This document shows, in pieces, positions 1-8,428 of a stretch of 57,598 nt of DNA; within the stretch, counting starts at the first letter, position 1, and each line of letters starts with the position of its first letter. This DNA comes from an uncultured Pelagibacteraceae bacterium (lineage in GTDB: Bacteria; Pseudomonadota; Alphaproteobacteria; Pelagibacterales; Pelagibacteraceae): assembly GCA_902619675.1 (NCBI GenBank), contig CACNFA010000005.1, forward strand, positions 1 through 57,598, read 5' to 3'. The notes under the pieces are model-generated. The model was given only the letters and a program-made list of their open reading frames with translations. It ran no database searches and had not been told where the DNA came from. Both the position numbers and the translations under genes were made by a program.

Positions 1-2
1 AA

Positions 3-263
3 GTGAAATCATCTAGCAGAGAAGAATATTTGAAAAAAATAGATGAGATGCCAAAGTTCGATGGGCAGATTTCAGCGAAATACGTTGAAACGAAACCTAA
101 TGAATTTTTTATGATAGGTGAATGGAATTCTGAAGATGATATTGCTAAAGCTAGACCAAAAATGATTGCATTCTTGGATACACTTCGGCACACTTTAGAA
201 GAGCTGTCATCAGATTTAGGAGTAACAGATCCTCACTCTGGAACAGTTGTGATCGAGAAATAA
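3..263 (+). CDS. ABM-domain (antibiotic biosynthesis monooxygenase-like) protein, probably 5'-partial
   Basis: The 86 visible residues look like a small dimeric ferredoxin-like fold of the ABM superfamily. They contain a central 'FMIGEW' strand, an 'ARPKMIAFLDTLR' helix and a C-terminal 'GVTDPHSG' stretch. The reading frame is open to the window edge and the first possible start is a GTG at base 3, so the true start may lie upstream; family members usually have about 95-105 residues. A second gene follows after 15 nt with a strong ribosome binding site, so this was part of a plus-strand operon. No catalytic residues can be assigned and the substrate is unknown. The family call is from sequence pattern only. 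Confidence 0.6.
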   Translation: MKSSSREEYLKKIDEMPKFDGQISAKYVETKPNEFFMIGEWNSEDDIAKARPKMIAFLDTLRHTLEELSSDLGVTDPHSGTVVIEK

Positions 264-278
264 GAAAGGAGAAATAAT

Positions 279-323
279 ATGACAAAGATGTACATTATGG
301 GATATAACAGCCTGCAGTATTGA
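279..323 (+). pseudogene. 5' stub of a gene cut at the 295-300 breakpoint
   Basis: An ATG follows an excellent Shine-Dalgarno (AAAGGAG, 6 nt upstream) directly after the ABM gene. The frame reads MTKMYIM and then runs into DNA antisense to the neighbouring dehydrogenase, stopping after 14 codons. A translation signal this good with no gene behind it suggests that the rest of the gene was lost or belongs to another molecule. The stub has no recognisable function. Confidence 0.5.
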
Positions 324-663
324 CTGGCACAAGTTTTTGTCCCGCATATAAACCTTTGGACAATTCTATTTCAAAATCATTACCGTAATTTTTTAATTGT
401 GCTTCTGCAAATTTTCTTACTCTATCGTGAGCAAATTTCACATCATCTTTAGTTTTTTGATCTATGGATTTATTTATTTCCTCAATTCTTTCTTTCGAGA
501 CAATTATATCTCCTTCATATTTATCAAATTTTTTTGTTAGCTCTTTGCACCCTGCTTCTTTAGATGTTTCTAGATCTTTTAGAAGTGTCTGAACGATCTC
601 TCTAGTTTTTGCATCATCAGTGGATGCTGTTTTAGGTGCTTTTTTTAAATATTTAATTGCCAT
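295..663 (-). pseudogene. N-terminal fragment of a HisD-family dehydrogenase, HpsN-like (sulfopropanediol 3-dehydrogenase candidate)
   Basis: The fragment starts at the ATG of MAIKYLKKA, overlapping the end of the TRAP large-subunit gene by 11 nt. It runs 122 residues through 'GQKLVPVNTAGCYIP' and then hits a stop exactly where family members continue with a Gly-Gly and about 310 more residues. Only the first third of this NAD-dependent alcohol/aldehyde dehydrogenase is present, so the catalytic and zinc-binding parts are missing. Motifs such as 'KFDKYEG' and 'FAHDRVRKFAE', and the TRAP operon, fit HpsN, which oxidises 2,3-dihydroxypropane-1-sulfonate to sulfolactate, better than histidine biosynthesis. 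The HpsN assignment is inference. The break coincides with loss of the plus-strand gene coming the other way. Confidence 0.7.
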
Positions 664-1987
664 ATAAAAGTGTCGGTAACCACAATGCAATTTGTGGGAA
701 TATAACTATTAATATTAATCCAATTAATTGTAAAACCATAAATTGCATCATTCCAAGATATATATCTTTTAAATCCCATTCAGGCACAACACCCTTTAAA
801 AAATAAGCTGATAAAGCGACAGGCGGCGAGAGCCAACAGGTCTGAAGATTTACAGCAACAAGAATTGCAAACCAAGTTAGATTAAAACCAAGAGCTTCTA
901 CTAATGGTAATATAATCGGAATAATAATCATAACTATAGGTACCCACTCTAAAGGCCAACCGAGCAAGAAAATCATCGTCATAATCATTGCTAAAATTAA
1001 ATATTTATTCATCTCTAGACCTAGTAAAAACTCAGTTAATAAAGTGGGTGTACCCAATCGTGCAAACACAGCTCCGAAGAAATTTGAAGCAGCTACTAGA
1101 ACCATTATCAGAGCTGTAATTTCTAAACTTTTAACAAGAGCTTCTTGTAATTTTGGTAGAGTCAATTTTTTATAAGCGAGCGATAATAAAAGTGCACCCA
1201 TCGCTCCACAACCTGCAGCCTCTGTAGGTGTTGCAAAACCTAATAATATACTTCCAAGTGCAGCAAAAACCAATGCTGCTGGAGGAACTAATCCTAAAAG
1301 AAATTCAATCCAAACAGTTTTCATACTTGTTGGTCTCATGTCTTCTGGTAATGGTGGACCTAATTTTGGATCCAACATACATCTAATTGTTGTGTATGCA
1401 GCAAACAACGAAGCTAAAAGTATTCCAGGTAATATTGCAGCTGCAAATAAATCTATAACAGGAATTTCCATAATTGGCCCCATAACTACAAGCATAATAC
1501 TTGGAGGTATTAAGATTCCTAAAGTACCACCTGCCGTAATTGTTCCTGCAGCAAGCTGAACATTATAACTAGATCTATTCATAGATTTAGCAGCCATAAT
1601 TCCTAAAATTGTAACTGAGGCTCCAACAATACCTGTCGCTGCAGCAAAAATCACAGAAACAAATAAAACAGCATAATAAAGTGATCCTCTAACTCTAGCT
1701 AACATAAGTTGGAATGATGAGAACAACCTTTCCATTAAACCAGCTTGCTCCATCATAATTCCCATGAAGACAAAGAGCGGTACGGCGGCGAGGGTTTGTT
1801 CGGTCATGACCATCGAAAATTGTAAGGTCATCAAATAGAAAACTAGTTTACCAAATCCTAAATATCCAAATACAAAACCTAAAAAAATTAATGTAAAAGA
1901 TATTGGAAATCCAACGAAGATAGCAAAAAGCATTACTCCAACTAAAATAATGCCTAGTACTGCTGGATCAATTAATTCTGCTATCAT
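653..1987 (-). CDS. dctM: TRAP transporter large membrane subunit (DctM family)
   Basis: This is the roughly 12-helix permease subunit of a tripartite ATP-independent periplasmic transporter, which imports an organic acid-like solute with sodium. The 444-residue protein has the family's glycine-rich helices, including 'GIVGASVTILGIMAA', 'GGTLGILIPPSI' and 'FATPTEAAGCGA'. The start is set at MIAELIDPAV because its ATG overlaps the dctQ stop (ATGA); a longer form would need 7 extra residues read inside dctQ. It follows dctQ and precedes the HisD-like fragment, with overlaps on both sides, so translation is probably coupled. Its substrate depends on dctP. Confidence 0.93.
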   Translation of the reverse strand: MIAELIDPAVLGIILVGVMLFAIFVGFPISFTLIFLGFVFGYLGFGKLVFYLMTLQFSMVMTEQTLAAVPLFVFMGIMMEQAGLMERLFSSFQLMLARVRGSLYYAVLFVSVIFAAATGIVGASVTILGIMAAKSMNRSSYNVQLAAGTITAGGTLGILIPPSIMLVVMGPIMEIPVIDLFAAAILPGILLASLFAAYTTIRCMLDPKLGPPLPEDMRPTSMKTVWIEFLLGLVPPAALVFAALGSILLGFATPTEAAGCGAMGALLLSLAYKKLTLPKLQEALVKSLEITALIMVLVAASNFFGAVFARLGTPTLLTEFLLGLEMNKYLILAMIMTMIFLLGWPLEWVPIVMIIIPIILPLVEALGFNLTWFAILVAVNLQTCWLSPPVALSAYFLKGVVPEWDLKDIYLGMMQFMVLQLIGLILIVIFPQIALWLPTLLYGN

Positions 1988-2601
1988 TTTTTTTCTTCTC
2001 CAGGCCACTCACCTTTTTTAGCAGCCCAATAGCTTTTAAGTAATTCTGATACGCCTTGAATTAAGAGAAATATTATACCCATCAATAAACATGATTTTAT
2101 AGGCCACATAAATGGCATCCAAGTTGTATCCATTCCCCTTTCACCTCTACGAATTGACTCTTCGACATATCCTATAGTCATATAAAGAAAGACTGTTAGT
2201 CCCGGAAAATAAAATAAAATATATAACCAAAAATCTACGAGACCTTGATTTTTAGTTTTAAAATTTCTGTATAAAAAATCTGCTCTTATGTGAACTCCTT
2301 TGGAGAGAGCATACCCTGCTCCTAACATAAATAGAGCCCCATATAAAAATCTACTCATATCGTAAGCCCAAATTGTTGGAGCTAAAAATAATTTTCTCAT
2401 TATAACTTCATAAGTCATTGCTAAAATTAAAGGCACAAGGATCCAACAAACTATATTACCTACACGTTTGCTGAATTTATCTATTGAAGTAATAGTGTTC
2501 GCCATCCATGCTGGCATATCGGCTGGCATTTTACCTGAACCGCCGCGTCTTTCAGCAATCATTTCATCTGAAATGTCTATCTTTGGTGGCTTGTCATTCA
2601 T
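1984..2601 (-). CDS. dctQ: TRAP transporter small membrane subunit (DctQ family)
   Basis: The 205-residue protein has four predicted membrane helices after a hydrophilic 35-residue N-terminus rich in Gly, Pro and Met. It contains the DctQ pattern around 'YEVIMRKLF', 'YALSKGVHIRADFLY' and 'FFLLIQGVSELL'-like C-terminal hydrophobic segments. It forms the membrane complex with DctM. The N-terminal extension is longer than in minimal DctQ proteins and resembles the mannitol/chloroaromatic (TakPQM-type) subgroup. It lies 68 nt downstream of dctP, beyond a hairpin terminator, so its expression is expected to be lower than that of dctP. Confidence 0.9.
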   Translation of the reverse strand: MNDKPPKIDISDEMIAERRGGSGKMPADMPAWMANTITSIDKFSKRVGNIVCWILVPLILAMTYEVIMRKLFLAPTIWAYDMSRFLYGALFMLGAGYALSKGVHIRADFLYRNFKTKNQGLVDFWLYILFYFPGLTVFLYMTIGYVEESIRRGERGMDTTWMPFMWPIKSCLLMGIIFLLIQGVSELLKSYWAAKKGEWPGEEKK

Positions 2602-2612
2602 AATCTTATCCT

Positions 2613-2644
2613 AAAAAATTAGAGCGGACTGATAAGTCCGCTCT
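2613..2644 (-). terminator. Intra-operon rho-independent terminator between dctP and dctQ
   Basis: A perfect 10-bp stem (AGAGCGGACT paired with AGTCCGCTCT, four-base loop) lies between dctP and dctQ. Reading along the minus strand, it is followed by AATTTTTT. It is GC-rich against a very AT-rich background. As seen at many binding-protein operons, it should let most transcripts end after dctP and a minority read into dctQM. It may also protect the dctP mRNA 3' end. Confidence 0.85.
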
Positions 2645-2669
2645 AAAATATTTTTAAAGTTTTTGCTTA

Positions 2670-3764
2670 TTACTTTAATGTCGCCGCGTGAGCCATTCCT
2701 AGCTTAGCGTTTGACATTTGAGCGCCACTCCAGAATGGTACAGCAATATCAGCAAATTCTTTCATTGATTTGTAAACTTTAGCAAAAAATTTATTTTCTG
2801 CTGCGTTTTTGTTCAATGTTTTCTTTGCTGCTGCCATATATTCTTTAAAGTAGTCTGTTGGAGTATCTTCTAAAATTACTCCGTGCTTAGTCGTTAACTC
2901 TCTTAAAGCTTTTCCATTTTCATAGATTCTGTAGCTTAAAGATTTAGCTAACGAAGCGTTTGCAGCTACTTCAAGAGATTTTTTCTCATGAGCAGTCATT
3001 TTTTTGTAAGTTTTTCCAGTAATATAAAAATCAGCATTTACTACTACTTGGTGTAAACCTTGTAGGTAATAGTGTTTTAATACTTTTTGGAAACCAAATG
3101 TTAAATCTGGTTTTGGACAACACCATTCTGCTGCATCGATAGTACCTGCTTGTAATGCTGGAAGAATATCTCCACCACCCATTGCTACAGATGCTATACC
3201 GATATCTTTATATGTTTGACCAGGAATTCCTGGAGGTGTTCTGAATTTATATTTTCTAAAATCAGCCATGTCTTTAATTGGTTTTGGAAACCAACCTAAA
3301 GCTTCTGGGCCAACTGGTTGAAGCATAAATCCTTTAATGTCTCTACCCATTTCTTTCCATAGTTGGTCGTATAATTCTTTACCACCACCATATTGGAACC
3401 AAGATAAAAACGCTAAGTTATCTATACCTACTCCACCACCTGCTACTGGCGAACCAAATAACATGGCAGCTGGGTGATCTCCAGACCAATAGTGTGTCCA
3501 TGCGAAACCACAATCAATTAATCCTTTATCAACCGCGTCTAAAGTCTCTTTTACTCCTACAACAGCACCTGCTGGCAAAATTTCAAATTTTAATGAACCG
3601 TCAGTAAGCTCTGTTACAGTGTCAGTAAAGTCCTTCAACATCTTAACTTCATCAGCTTTAGTGTTAAGAACGGTCTGACATTTTAATGTTTTAGCATTTG
3701 CTGAAGTTATGGAAATTCCCACAAAAACAGCTAAACCTAAAACAACAGATAATAATTTTCTCAT
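2670..3764 (-). CDS. dctP: TRAP transporter periplasmic substrate-binding protein (DctP/TakP family)
   Basis: This 364-residue secreted protein has a clear signal peptide (MRKLL, hydrophobic core, cleavage near 'ANA' at about residue 24). It contains the TakP-like landmarks 'GFAWTHYWSGDHP', 'KYKFRTPPGIPGQ' and 'GTIDAAEWCCPKPD'. The Arg in the third segment position and the Trp of 'AEW' are the usual contacts for a carboxylate or related anion. The paired cysteines after AEW are unusual for 2-oxoacid binders and may reflect a different ligand. A GGGGGAAT ribosome binding site precedes the ATG. A C3 sulfonate ligand is inferred from the adjacent HpsN-like fragment, not shown by the protein. Confidence 0.93.
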   Translation of the reverse strand: MRKLLSVVLGLAVFVGISITSANAKTLKCQTVLNTKADEVKMLKDFTDTVTELTDGSLKFEILPAGAVVGVKETLDAVDKGLIDCGFAWTHYWSGDHPAAMLFGSPVAGGGVGIDNLAFLSWFQYGGGKELYDQLWKEMGRDIKGFMLQPVGPEALGWFPKPIKDMADFRKYKFRTPPGIPGQTYKDIGIASVAMGGGDILPALQAGTIDAAEWCCPKPDLTFGFQKVLKHYYLQGLHQVVVNADFYITGKTYKKMTAHEKKSLEVAANASLAKSLSYRIYENGKALRELTTKHGVILEDTPTDYFKEYMAAAKKTLNKNAAENKFFAKVYKSMKEFADIAVPFWSGAQMSNAKLGMAHAATLK

Positions 3765-3902
3765 TATTCCCCCGTTTTAGTTTGTTAGTTGCGAGGAGTA
3801 TGTTTTATCAAGGTATTAGAGTCAAACTAAAGAATTAAAACCTCAAGTTGTAAAATTAAATAGCGAATACCCATTTTTTAATGTTTAAGCTATAAACAAA
3901 TT

Positions 3903-5510
3903 ATGGAAGAGTTTGATTTTATAATTATTGGTGCTGGTTCTGCTGGATGCGTTTTAGCAAATAGACTTACAGCTGATGGAAAAAATAAAGTTTTATTATT
4001 AGAGGCTGGGGGAAAAGATACTTACCCATGGATACATATTCCGGTTGGTTATTTTAAAACAATGCATAATCCAAAAGTTGATTGGTGTTTTAGAACAGAA
4101 AAAGATGAAACAATGGCTAACAGATCTATTCGATACCCAAGAGGTAAAACTTTAGGAGGCAGTTCCTCAATTAATGGATTGCTTTGGATACGGGGGCAAA
4201 GTAATGATTACGATAATTGGCGACAGCAAGGCAACAACGGTTGGGGTTGGGATGATGTACTTCCTTATTTTCTCAAATCAGAAAATAATGAGCTAGGAAA
4301 TAATAAATATCATAATGATAAAGGTCCTATTGTTGTTTCAAATAAACAAATAAATTTAGATATGCTTGAGGAGTTTCAGAATGCTGCGGAAGAAACTGGA
4401 ATACCTAGAAAAAAAGATTTTAATACTGGAGATAATTTTGGTATTGGTTATTTTCAATTTACAACAAGTAGAAATAAATTATTTAAATTAAGGTGTAGCG
4501 CAGCTAAAGGTTATTTAAATCCTGCAAAAAAGAGATCTAATTTAAGAATTGAAGTAAATGCTCATGTTCAAAAAATTAATTTTGAGGGAAAAAAAGCTGT
4601 TGGCGTAAATTATTACATCAAAGATAGATTAAAGACTGTTAAAGCTAATAGAGAGGTAATTTTGTCTGCAGGCTCGATCGGTTCACCGCATATTTTACAA
4701 GTTTCTGGTGTAGGTGATAGTGAAAAATTAAATAAGCATGGAATTAATGTTGTGCAAGAACTGAAAGGTGTTGGAAAAAATTTACAAGACCATTTAATGT
4801 TTAGACCTGTTTATAAAGTAAAAAATTTAAAATCTTTGAATGGCAAAATTAATAGTTTGTTTGGAAATTTTTTGATTGGACTTGAGTATATTTTTAAGCA
4901 AAGTGGTCCAATGACAATGGGAGCTAGTCAAGTTTGTGGATTTGTGAAAAGTGACCCTTCAAGAGCCACTCCAAATTTACAATTTCATGTTCAACCTATA
5001 AGTACAGATATTCTAGGTGCTACAAAAATGCATGATTTTGATGGTATCACACCTACTGTAGCAAACGTAAGACCAACAAGTAGAGGTGAAATAAATATTA
5101 CCAGCGCAGACACTCGTGACAATCCAAAAATTAAGATGAATTATCTTTCTACCCAAGATGATAGGGATGTTGCGGCGAAAGGTTTAAAAATTGTCAGAAA
5201 AATAATGTTGGAAACAGAAACTTTTAAAAAATATGAACCAGAAGAATATAGACCTGGTGCACATATAACAAATGATGAAGAGCTAGTGCAGGCAGCTAGC
5301 GAATACTCTCAAACTATTTTTCATCCTGTAGGAACATGCAAAATGGGTAAAGGAGAAGAGTCAGTTGTAAATGATAAATTATTGGCCCATGGATTAAAAA
5401 ATTTAAGAATAGTAGATGCATCTATAATGCCAAATATCACTTCGGGAAATACGAATGCACCCACGATTATGATTGCGGAAAAGGCTTCGGACATGATATT
5501 GAACAATTGA
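3903..5510 (+). CDS. GMC-family FAD-dependent alcohol/choline dehydrogenase-like oxidoreductase
   Basis: This is a full-length 535-residue flavoenzyme. The FAD-binding GAGSAG lies at residues 10-15. GMC signature 1 is around '[16 protein letters not shown]', and signature 2 is around '[13 protein letters not shown]'. The catalytic His is in '[10 protein letters not shown]' near residue 470, and the partner Asn lies in 'NTNAPT' near 516. It oxidises a primary alcohol to an aldehyde using FAD; choline, polyol or another alcohol are all possible. It is divergent from the TRAP operon. There is no Shine-Dalgarno, and a TATAAA lies 7 nt upstream of the ATG, so a leaderless transcript is possible. 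The next gene overlaps by 1 nt (TGATG). Confidence 0.9.
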   Translation: MEEFDFIIIGAGSAGCVLANRLTADGKNKVLLLEAGGKDTYPWIHIPVGYFKTMHNPKVDWCFRTEKDETMANRSIRYPRGKTLGGSSSINGLLWIRGQSNDYDNWRQQGNNGWGWDDVLPYFLKSENNELGNNKYHNDKGPIVVSNKQINLDMLEEFQNAAEETGIPRKKDFNTGDNFGIGYFQFTTSRNKLFKLRCSAAKGYLNPAKKRSNLRIEVNAHVQKINFEGKKAVGVNYYIKDRLKTVKANREVILSAGSIGSPHILQVSGVGDSEKLNKHGINVVQELKGVGKNLQDHLMFRPVYKVKNLKSLNGKINSLFGNFLIGLEYIFKQSGPMTMGASQVCGFVKSDPSRATPNLQFHVQPISTDILGATKMHDFDGITPTVANVRPTSRGEINITSADTRDNPKIKMNYLSTQDDRDVAAKGLKIVRKIMLETETFKKYEPEEYRPGAHITNDEELVQAASEYSQTIFHPVGTCKMGKGEESVVNDKLLAHGLKNLRIVDASIMPNITSGNTNAPTIMIAEKASDMILNN

Positions 5511-6103
5511 TGTTAGCCGAAATATTTACCCCTGAACAAATTACAATACTAACTCAAATAATATTTATTGATTTAGTACTCGCTGGAGATAATGCAATTA
5601 TCATCGGAATGGTTGCCTCAAAATTTCCTGCTAATCAAAGAAAGCAAATAATTTTTTTTGGTATTGGAGGAGCGGTAGTTTTAAGAATAATACTCACATT
5701 AATGACTGCATATTTATTGCAAATAAGCGGGCTAAGATTAATTGGAGGATTATTATTGTTATATATTATATATAAACTTTATATCGACGTTATAAAAGGT
5801 GAAACAAAAGAGGAAGATATAAAAGTTGATAATTCAAGTTTTTTGAAAGCTATTTGGACAATTCTATTAGCTGATTTTACAATGAGTTTAGACAATGTAT
5901 TAGGTGTTGCTGGTGCAGCTGGACATCACTACCATTTGTTAATTTTCGGTTTAGTTCTGTCGATTATTTTAATGGCTGTAGCAGCTAATTTAATTTCAAG
6001 TTGGATTAAAAAATATAAATGGATAGCTTGGTTGGGTTTATTGGCTATATTAGCGGTTGCTATAGATTTGATATATACTGATATCAAAATTTTACTTCTT
6101 TAA
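5510..6103 (+). CDS. TerC family membrane protein (YjbE/YkoY-like)
   Basis: The 197-residue integral membrane protein carries the two TerC repeats, each with an acidic motif inside a helix: 'DLVLAGDNAIIIGM' near the N-terminus and 'DFTMSLDNVLGVAG' in the middle. TerC-family proteins are thought to move or load metal ions, especially manganese, for exported proteins. An ATG overlapping the upstream stop is preferred to the TTG one codon earlier. It overlaps neighbours at both ends by 1 nt, so it belongs to a five-gene plus-strand operon. Why a TerC protein sits among oxidoreductases is unclear. Confidence 0.88.
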   Translation: MLAEIFTPEQITILTQIIFIDLVLAGDNAIIIGMVASKFPANQRKQIIFFGIGGAVVLRIILTLMTAYLLQISGLRLIGGLLLLYIIYKLYIDVIKGETKEEDIKVDNSSFLKAIWTILLADFTMSLDNVLGVAGAAGHHYHLLIFGLVLSIILMAVAANLISSWIKKYKWIAWLGLLAILAVAIDLIYTDIKILLL

Positions 6104-6867
6104 TGCTTAAAAAAATTAATCTAAAAAATAAGATAGCCTTAGTTACTGGAGCTGGCAAAGGTCTTGGAAAAGCATGTTCAATTGCTTTGGCTGAAGCTGG
6201 AGCAAAAGTAATAATATTAAGTAGAACAAAATCGGATTTGATTAAGGTTGCCAAGATAATAAAAAAAACTAAAGGTTCAAGTAAAGCTTTTGTTTGTGAC
6301 GTCACAGATACTGAGGAAATTAAAAATATCCTTAAAAAAATTACTCGATTAGATATTTTAGTTAATAATGCTGGTAATAATCGTCCAGAACATTTTACAA
6401 AAGTAAAACGAGAGAATATGGAGTATTTAACCAATTTAAATATGAAAGCTGCATTTAATGTTGCCCAATTATGCTCTCAAAAAATGTTGAAAGCTAAAAA
6501 CAGAAAAAAAATTGGAGGTTCGATTATTCATATGTCTTCTCAATTAGGAAAAGTAGGTTGTGAGGGCAGAAATGTTTATAACATGAATAAATTTGGAGTT
6601 GAGGGTTTAGCCAGGGCCATGGCAGTTGAATTGGCGCCATATAATATAAGAGTAAACACAGTTTGCCCAACATTTGTTGAAACTCCAATGGTTAAAAAGT
6701 TTTTCAAGAATAAAAAATTCAAAAGCCAAATGCTAGATAATATACCTCTTGGTAGAGTTGCCAAAGAAAGCGACGTTGCGACTGCTGTTGCTTTTTTAGC
6801 AGGTGACACCTCTGAAATGATAACTGGAACTTCTTTGGTAGTTGATGGAGGTTGGACAGCAAAATAA
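6103..6867 (+). CDS. Short-chain dehydrogenase/reductase, first of a tandem pair
   Basis: This is a classical 254-residue SDR with cofactor loop 'TGAGKGLG', structural 'NNAG', a Ser in 'HMSSQLG' and the catalytic Tyr/Lys in 'YNMNK'. The C-terminal 'VVDGGWTAK' is typical of FabG-like enzymes. It uses NAD(P)H to interconvert an alcohol and a ketone. The start overlaps the terC stop (TAATG). It is similar over its full length to the next gene, which points to tandem duplication. Given the HpsN-like fragment nearby, HpsO/HpsP-type sulfopropanediol 2-dehydrogenase is one possibility, but the sequence alone does not show it. Confidence 0.88.
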   Translation: MLKKINLKNKIALVTGAGKGLGKACSIALAEAGAKVIILSRTKSDLIKVAKIIKKTKGSSKAFVCDVTDTEEIKNILKKITRLDILVNNAGNNRPEHFTKVKRENMEYLTNLNMKAAFNVAQLCSQKMLKAKNRKKIGGSIIHMSSQLGKVGCEGRNVYNMNKFGVEGLARAMAVELAPYNIRVNTVCPTFVETPMVKKFFKNKKFKSQMLDNIPLGRVAKESDVATAVAFLAGDTSEMITGTSLVVDGGWTAK

Positions 6868-7631
6868 TGGGATTATTTTTAAAGGATATAAATTTAAAAG
6901 GTAAAACTGCATTAATTACTGGAGCTACAAAGGGATTAGGTAGAGGTACGGCTCAAGCAATTGCTGAAGCAGGTGGGGATATAATTGCAATTGGAAGAAA
7001 TCAAAACGAGTTAAATAGTTTAGGGAATACTATCAGAAAATTACATGTAAGATATATATCGTTTAATTGTGATGTAAATAATTTTTATCGTATAAAGAGT
7101 TTTATTTCTAAATTGAAAAAATTAGATATATTAGTAAATAATGCTGGAACAAATATTCCTGAGTCTTTTTTAAATGTAAAAAAAACTTCATTAGAAACTC
7201 TTTTAAATGTAAACACTAAAGCAGTATTTAATATTGCACAACTCTGCGCAAACCAGATAATAAAACTAAAAAGAAGGCAAGGCTCAATTATAAATGTTTC
7301 TTCTATATTTGGTTTAGTCGCTGGACAAAAGAGATCAGTTTATAGTATGACTAAATTTGGAGTTGAAGGTTTAACCAAGGGAATGGCTTTGGATTTAGCA
7401 AAATATAATATCAGAGTTAACAGCGTTTGCCCTAATATTGTTTTAACACCTAGAACAAAAAAGTATTTTGCTGATAAGAAATATAATAAATATGTAAAAA
7501 ATAGTACTCCAATAAATAAAGTTGTTACTGTAAGTGATGTTGCTACTGCAGTAGCTTTTTTAGCATCTGATGCCTCTTCTATGATCACTGGAAGTTCAAT
7601 TATTATTGACGGGGGTTGGACAGCTAAATGA
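6867..7631 (+). CDS. Short-chain dehydrogenase/reductase, second of a tandem pair
   Basis: This 254-residue SDR has 'TGATKGLG', 'NNAGTNIPE', 'NVSSIFG' and 'YSMTK', and ends 'IIDGGWTAK' like its upstream neighbour. The ATG beginning MGLFLKD overlaps the preceding stop (TAATG), and a start five codons earlier would intrude further into gene one. Conserved blocks around the active site and the identical last residues show a paralogue, while the surface-exposed middle has diverged. The pair may act on the two enantiomers of one substrate or form a heteromer; this is speculation. It overlaps the downstream peptidase gene by 4 nt. Confidence 0.88.
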   Translation: MGLFLKDINLKGKTALITGATKGLGRGTAQAIAEAGGDIIAIGRNQNELNSLGNTIRKLHVRYISFNCDVNNFYRIKSFISKLKKLDILVNNAGTNIPESFLNVKKTSLETLLNVNTKAVFNIAQLCANQIIKLKRRQGSIINVSSIFGLVAGQKRSVYSMTKFGVEGLTKGMALDLAKYNIRVNSVCPNIVLTPRTKKYFADKKYNKYVKNSTPINKVVTVSDVATAVAFLASDASSMITGSSIIIDGGWTAK

Positions 7632-8428
7632 GATTATCTTTCTTTACTTTTTTATTTTTTTTTCAATTACAAATATTGTTTGGAGCTGAGTTCAAAGGTA
7701 AATTTGAGCAGGGTTCTTTCATTTTGGGAAAAGCAGAACCTGGCTCAAAAATATTTATAGACAGTAGGGAAATAAGAGTTTCTGAAAATGGTTTTTTTGC
7801 ATTTGGTTTAGATAGAGATAGAAAAAATGATGTTACTATTAGAATTCACAAAGATGGAAAGTTTGAAACTATTTATAAAAAAGTTTTAAAAAGAGAATAT
7901 AGAATTCAAAAAATCGATGGTTTGCCACCAAAACAGGTTACGCCACCACCTGAAGTATATGAGCGAATTAAAAAAGATAATAAGCTAATTGGTGAAGCTA
8001 GATCTATTAATTCTTCTTATGATTTTTTCAAAAATAAATTCATTTATCCATTAGATAAATATATAATAACAGGAGTTTATGGCAGTCAAAGAATACTAAA
8101 CGGTAAACCTAGAAGACCTCATTATGGTATAGATTTTCATGCTCCTGAAGGAACACCTGTCAAAGCCATGATGGACGGTGAAGTAACTTTAGTTGAAAAT
8201 GATATGTATTTCACTGGAGGAACTATAGTTTTTGATCATGGTCACGGTATAAGCACTCTGTACATGCATATGAAAGATATCAATGTTGAAGTTGGTCAAA
8301 GAATTAAAAAAGGTCAAGTAGTTGGAACTTTAGGGCAAAGTGGTAGGGCTACCGGGCCTCACTTAGATATAAGATTAAATTGGTTTGAAGTAAAACTTGA
8401 TCCTGATTCAATATTAAAATTAAATTAA
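7628..8428 (+). CDS. M23 family metallopeptidase (LytM/DUF4124-less murein endopeptidase-like)
   Basis: This is a secreted 266-residue protein. It has a signal peptide over the first 19 residues, a beta-rich N-terminal region to about residue 95, and a LytM fold from about 135. The zinc motif 'HYGIDFH' and the 'HGHGISTLYMHM' catalytic segment are present. The last motif reads 'GPHLDIRL', with Asp where most M23 enzymes have the second His of HxH; Asp can bind zinc, so activity is not excluded. The likely role is peptidoglycan cross-link cleavage in the periplasm, or activation of another hydrolase if inactive. It ends four bases into the converging carbamoyltransferase gene. Confidence 0.87.
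   Translation: MRLSFFTFLFFFQLQILFGAEFKGKFEQGSFILGKAEPGSKIFIDSREIRVSENGFFAFGLDRDRKNDVTIRIHKDGKFETIYKKVLKREYRIQKIDGLPPKQVTPPPEVYERIKKDNKLIGEARSINSSYDFFKNKFIYPLDKYIITGVYGSQRILNGKPRRPHYGIDFHAPEGTPVKAMMDGEVTLVENDMYFTGGTIVFDHGHGISTLYMHMKDINVEVGQRIKKGQVVGTLGQSGRATGPHLDIRLNWFEVKLDPDSILKLN

Noticed and set aside
295-663. Histidinol dehydrogenase of histidine synthesis
   Set aside because: It is part of a TRAP operon, not a his operon, and the N-terminal motifs are of the HpsN-like subgroup.
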